From the NCBI RefSeq assembly GCF_000369505.1, contig NZ_KB850055.1:62001-126000 (forward strand): 64,000 nucleotides of DNA, in the 5' to 3' direction. A program made the position numbers and the translations under genes. Below, piece by piece: positions 62,192-64,000 of the stretch (position 1 is its first letter; every line of letters starts with the position of its first letter). The notes beneath the pieces were generated by a model that saw nothing but the letters and a program-made list of their open reading frames with translations, ran no database searches and had not been told where the DNA came from. This DNA is from Acinetobacter sp. NIPH 298 (lineage in GTDB: Bacteria > Pseudomonadota > Gammaproteobacteria > Pseudomonadales > Moraxellaceae).

Positions 62192-64000
62192 ATGTTGGCA
62201 AGTCTGATCGGAGGTATCTTCGGTACTAAAAATGAGCGTGAGCTCAAACGTATGCGTAAAATCGTCGAACGAATTAACGCGCTCGAACCGACGGTATCTG
62301 TTCTTAACGATGCAGACCTATCTGCAAAAACTCAAGAATTCAAACAACGTTATAAAGACGGTGAAAGTTTAGATCAATTATTGCCTGAAGCATTTGCGGT
62401 CTGCCGTGAAGCTGCAAAGCGTGTCATGGGCATGCGTCATTATGATGTGCAGTTGATTGGTGGTATTACCTTGCACGAAGGTAAAATTGCTGAGATGCGT
62501 ACAGGTGAAGGTAAAACCCTCATGGGTACCTTGGCATGTTACCTCAATACATTGAGTGGACAAGGCGTGCATGTGATCACCGTAAATGATTACTTAGCGC
62601 AACGTGATGCTGAGCTTAACCGCCCATTATTTGAGTTTTTAGGTTTAAGCATTGGCGTGATTTATTCCATGCAAATGCCAGATGAAAAAGCGCAAGCCTA
62701 TATTGCCGACATTACTTACGGAACCAATAACGAATTTGGTTTTGATTATTTGCGTGACAACATGGTGTTTTCTCTACAAGAGAAAAAACAACGTGGTTTA
62801 AGTTATGCGATTATCGATGAAGTTGACTCCATCCTGATCGATGAAGCACGTACACCATTGATTATTTCTGGGCAAAGTGAAGATTCATCGCATCTTTACC
62901 AGTTAATCAATAGTATTCCACCAACCTTACGCCCGCAGAAAGAAGAAAAAGTGGCTGACGGTGGACACTTTTGGGTGGATGAAAAACAACGTTCAGTTGA
63001 AATGACTGAAATCGGTTATGAAACAGTTGAAGATGAACTGATTCGTATGGGTTTATTGGCTGAAGGCGAGAGCTTATATTCAGCAACCAATTTGAACTTG
63101 GTTCATCATGTTACGGCTGCGATTCGTGCGCATTATCTGTATCAAAAAAATGTGCACTATATCATCGGTGTAAATCCACAGACTCAAAAAGAAGAAGTCA
63201 TTATTGTGGATGAAAGCACAGGTCGTACCATGCCTGGTCGCCGTTGGTCAGAAGGTCTGCATCAAGCGGTTGAAGCCAAAGAAGGTATGGAAATTCAACC
63301 TGAGAATCAAACGCTTGCTACAACAACCTTCCAGAACTATTTCCGTCTCTATAAAAAACTTTCAGGTATGACTGGTACTGCTGATACAGAAGCAGCAGAA
63401 ATGAAAGAGATTTATGGTTTGGATGTGATCATTATTCCAACGCATCGTCCGATGGTGCGTAAAGATCATAATGACTTAATTTATTTAAATCGTAATGGCA
63501 AATATAGTGCCATTATTGAAGAAATTGCCAATATTCGTCAGCAGGGTGTTGCACCGATTCTGATCGGTACGGCAACGATTGAAGCCAGTGAAATCTTATC
63601 TTCTAAGTTATTACAGGCGGGTATTCAGCATGAAGTTTTGAATGCAAAACAACATGAGCGCGAAGCCGATATTATTGCCCAAGCAGGTAGCCCAAATGCA
63701 GTCACGATCGCCACCAACATGGCAGGTCGTGGTACAGATATTTTGCTAGGTGGTAACTGGAAAGCAAAACTGGCGAAAATTGAAAATCCAACAGCAGAAG
63801 ATGAAGCACGTTTACAAGCGCAATGGGAAAAAGACCATGAGGATGTTCTAAGTTCTGGTGGTTTGCATATCATTGGTTCTGAGCGTCATGAGTCTCGTCG
63901 TATTGATAACCAGTTGCGTGGTCGTGCTGGTCGTCAAGGTGACCCAGGTGTATCTCGTTTCTATTTATCGCTTGAAGATGACTTGATGCGTATCTTCGCC
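62192..64000 (+). CDS. secA: SecA, preprotein translocase ATPase (N-terminal part; 3' end outside window)
   Basis: 603 codons are present and open to the window edge. ATG 62192 follows GATTAGAGAG. SecA drives preproteins through SecYEG using ATP. Seen: the start [20 protein letters not shown], Walker [21 protein letters not shown] (Lys 108), the DEAD-type stretch [60 protein letters not shown] and the second helicase half with [17 protein letters not shown]. The preprotein crosslinking region lies between. The other Sec genes in the window (yajC, secD) are 61 kb away, so these form separate transcription units. Confidence 0.98.
   Translation, partial: MLASLIGGIFGTKNERELKRMRKIVERINALEPTVSVLNDADLSAKTQEFKQRYKDGESLDQLLPEAFAVCREAAKRVMGMRHYDVQLIGGITLHEGKIAEMRTGEGKTLMGTLACYLNTLSGQGVHVITVNDYLAQRDAELNRPLFEFLGLSIGVIYSMQMPDEKAQAYIADITYGTNNEFGFDYLRDNMVFSLQEKKQRGLSYAIIDEVDSILIDEARTPLIISGQSEDSSHLYQLINSIPPTLRPQKEEKVADGGHFWVDEKQRSVEMTEIGYETVEDELIRMGLLAEGESLYSATNLNLVHHVTAAIRAHYLYQKNVHYIIGVNPQTQKEEVIIVDESTGRTMPGRRWSEGLHQAVEAKEGMEIQPENQTLATTTFQNYFRLYKKLSGMTGTADTEAAEMKEIYGLDVIIIPTHRPMVRKDHNDLIYLNRNGKYSAIIEEIANIRQQGVAPILIGTATIEASEILSSKLLQAGIQHEVLNAKQHEREADIIAQAGSPNAVTIATNMAGRGTDILLGGNWKAKLAKIENPTAEDEARLQAQWEKDHEDVLSSGGLHIIGSERHESRRIDNQLRGRAGRQGDPGVSRFYLSLEDDLMRIFA

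Overview
The window reads as a chromosomal segment of an Acinetobacter species. The evidence is an AT-rich genome of gammaproteobacterial type, the Acinetobacter-style lipooligosaccharide (LOS) outer-core locus between ilvE and aspS, a baeS-baeR pair, trpA-accD-folC linkage, and many intergenic T-tract hairpins. Most of it is ordinary core genome. No phage, integrase, transposase, rRNA operon or CRISPR array was seen.

Layout. 1-7 kb, minus strand: 5' part of secD, then yajC, tgt and queA (Sec translocase accessory plus queuosine tRNA modification), with a lemA gene and two DUF3137 paralogues placed between tgt and queA. 6.8-8 kb: tRNA-Leu(CAA) with a strong promoter and terminator, then a Tyr-rich repeat protein. 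8-13 kb: an orphan soluble histidine kinase, glnE and ilvE. 13.2-22.5 kb: the accessory LOS locus, with a nucleotide-sugar dehydrogenase, a GT with a DLD motif, a Stealth-type sugar-phosphate transferase, GT25, GT32-like, WaaZ/CstII-like and GT8-like enzymes, a second GT25 gene broken by a 71-bp tandem duplication, an LpxL/LpxM-type acyltransferase and a small membrane protein. It is closed by aspS. 24.5-31.3 kb: DUF4184, a Zur-box-controlled His-rich ZnuD-type receptor, a PLD-family protein, two RcnB-like secreted proteins and PsiE. 31.4-37 kb: a GST/LysR pair bracketed by a copy of an acyl-CoA dehydrogenase 3' end, then two tandem acyl-CoA dehydrogenases. 37-46 kb: a basic lipoprotein divergent from baeSR, an L,D-transpeptidase with selO, a delta-9-type desaturase, a META lipoprotein, a GDPD and a PduO-type cobalamin adenosyltransferase. 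46-48 kb: btuB under a cobalamin riboswitch. 48-61 kb: trpF-trpB, five unrelated genes, then trpA-accD-folC and a SPOR-domain protein with seven 13-residue repeats. 61-64 kb: a decayed tyrosine-phosphatase gene, a 1-Cys peroxiredoxin and the 5' 1.8 kb of secA.

The genes fall into a few connected systems: envelope building (LOS locus, acyltransferase, L,D-transpeptidase, BaeSR), metal and cofactor uptake (ZnuD with its Zur box; BtuB with its riboswitch and the adenosyltransferase), protein export (YajC/SecD and SecA at opposite ends), and tryptophan synthesis. The strongest points for a second look are the 71-bp frameshifting duplication, the Stealth transferase inside an LOS core locus, the decayed phosphatase that keeps its catalytic loop, and the duplicated acyl-CoA dehydrogenase tail flanking GST/LysR. 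I found nothing I can defend as a wholly new biological system.
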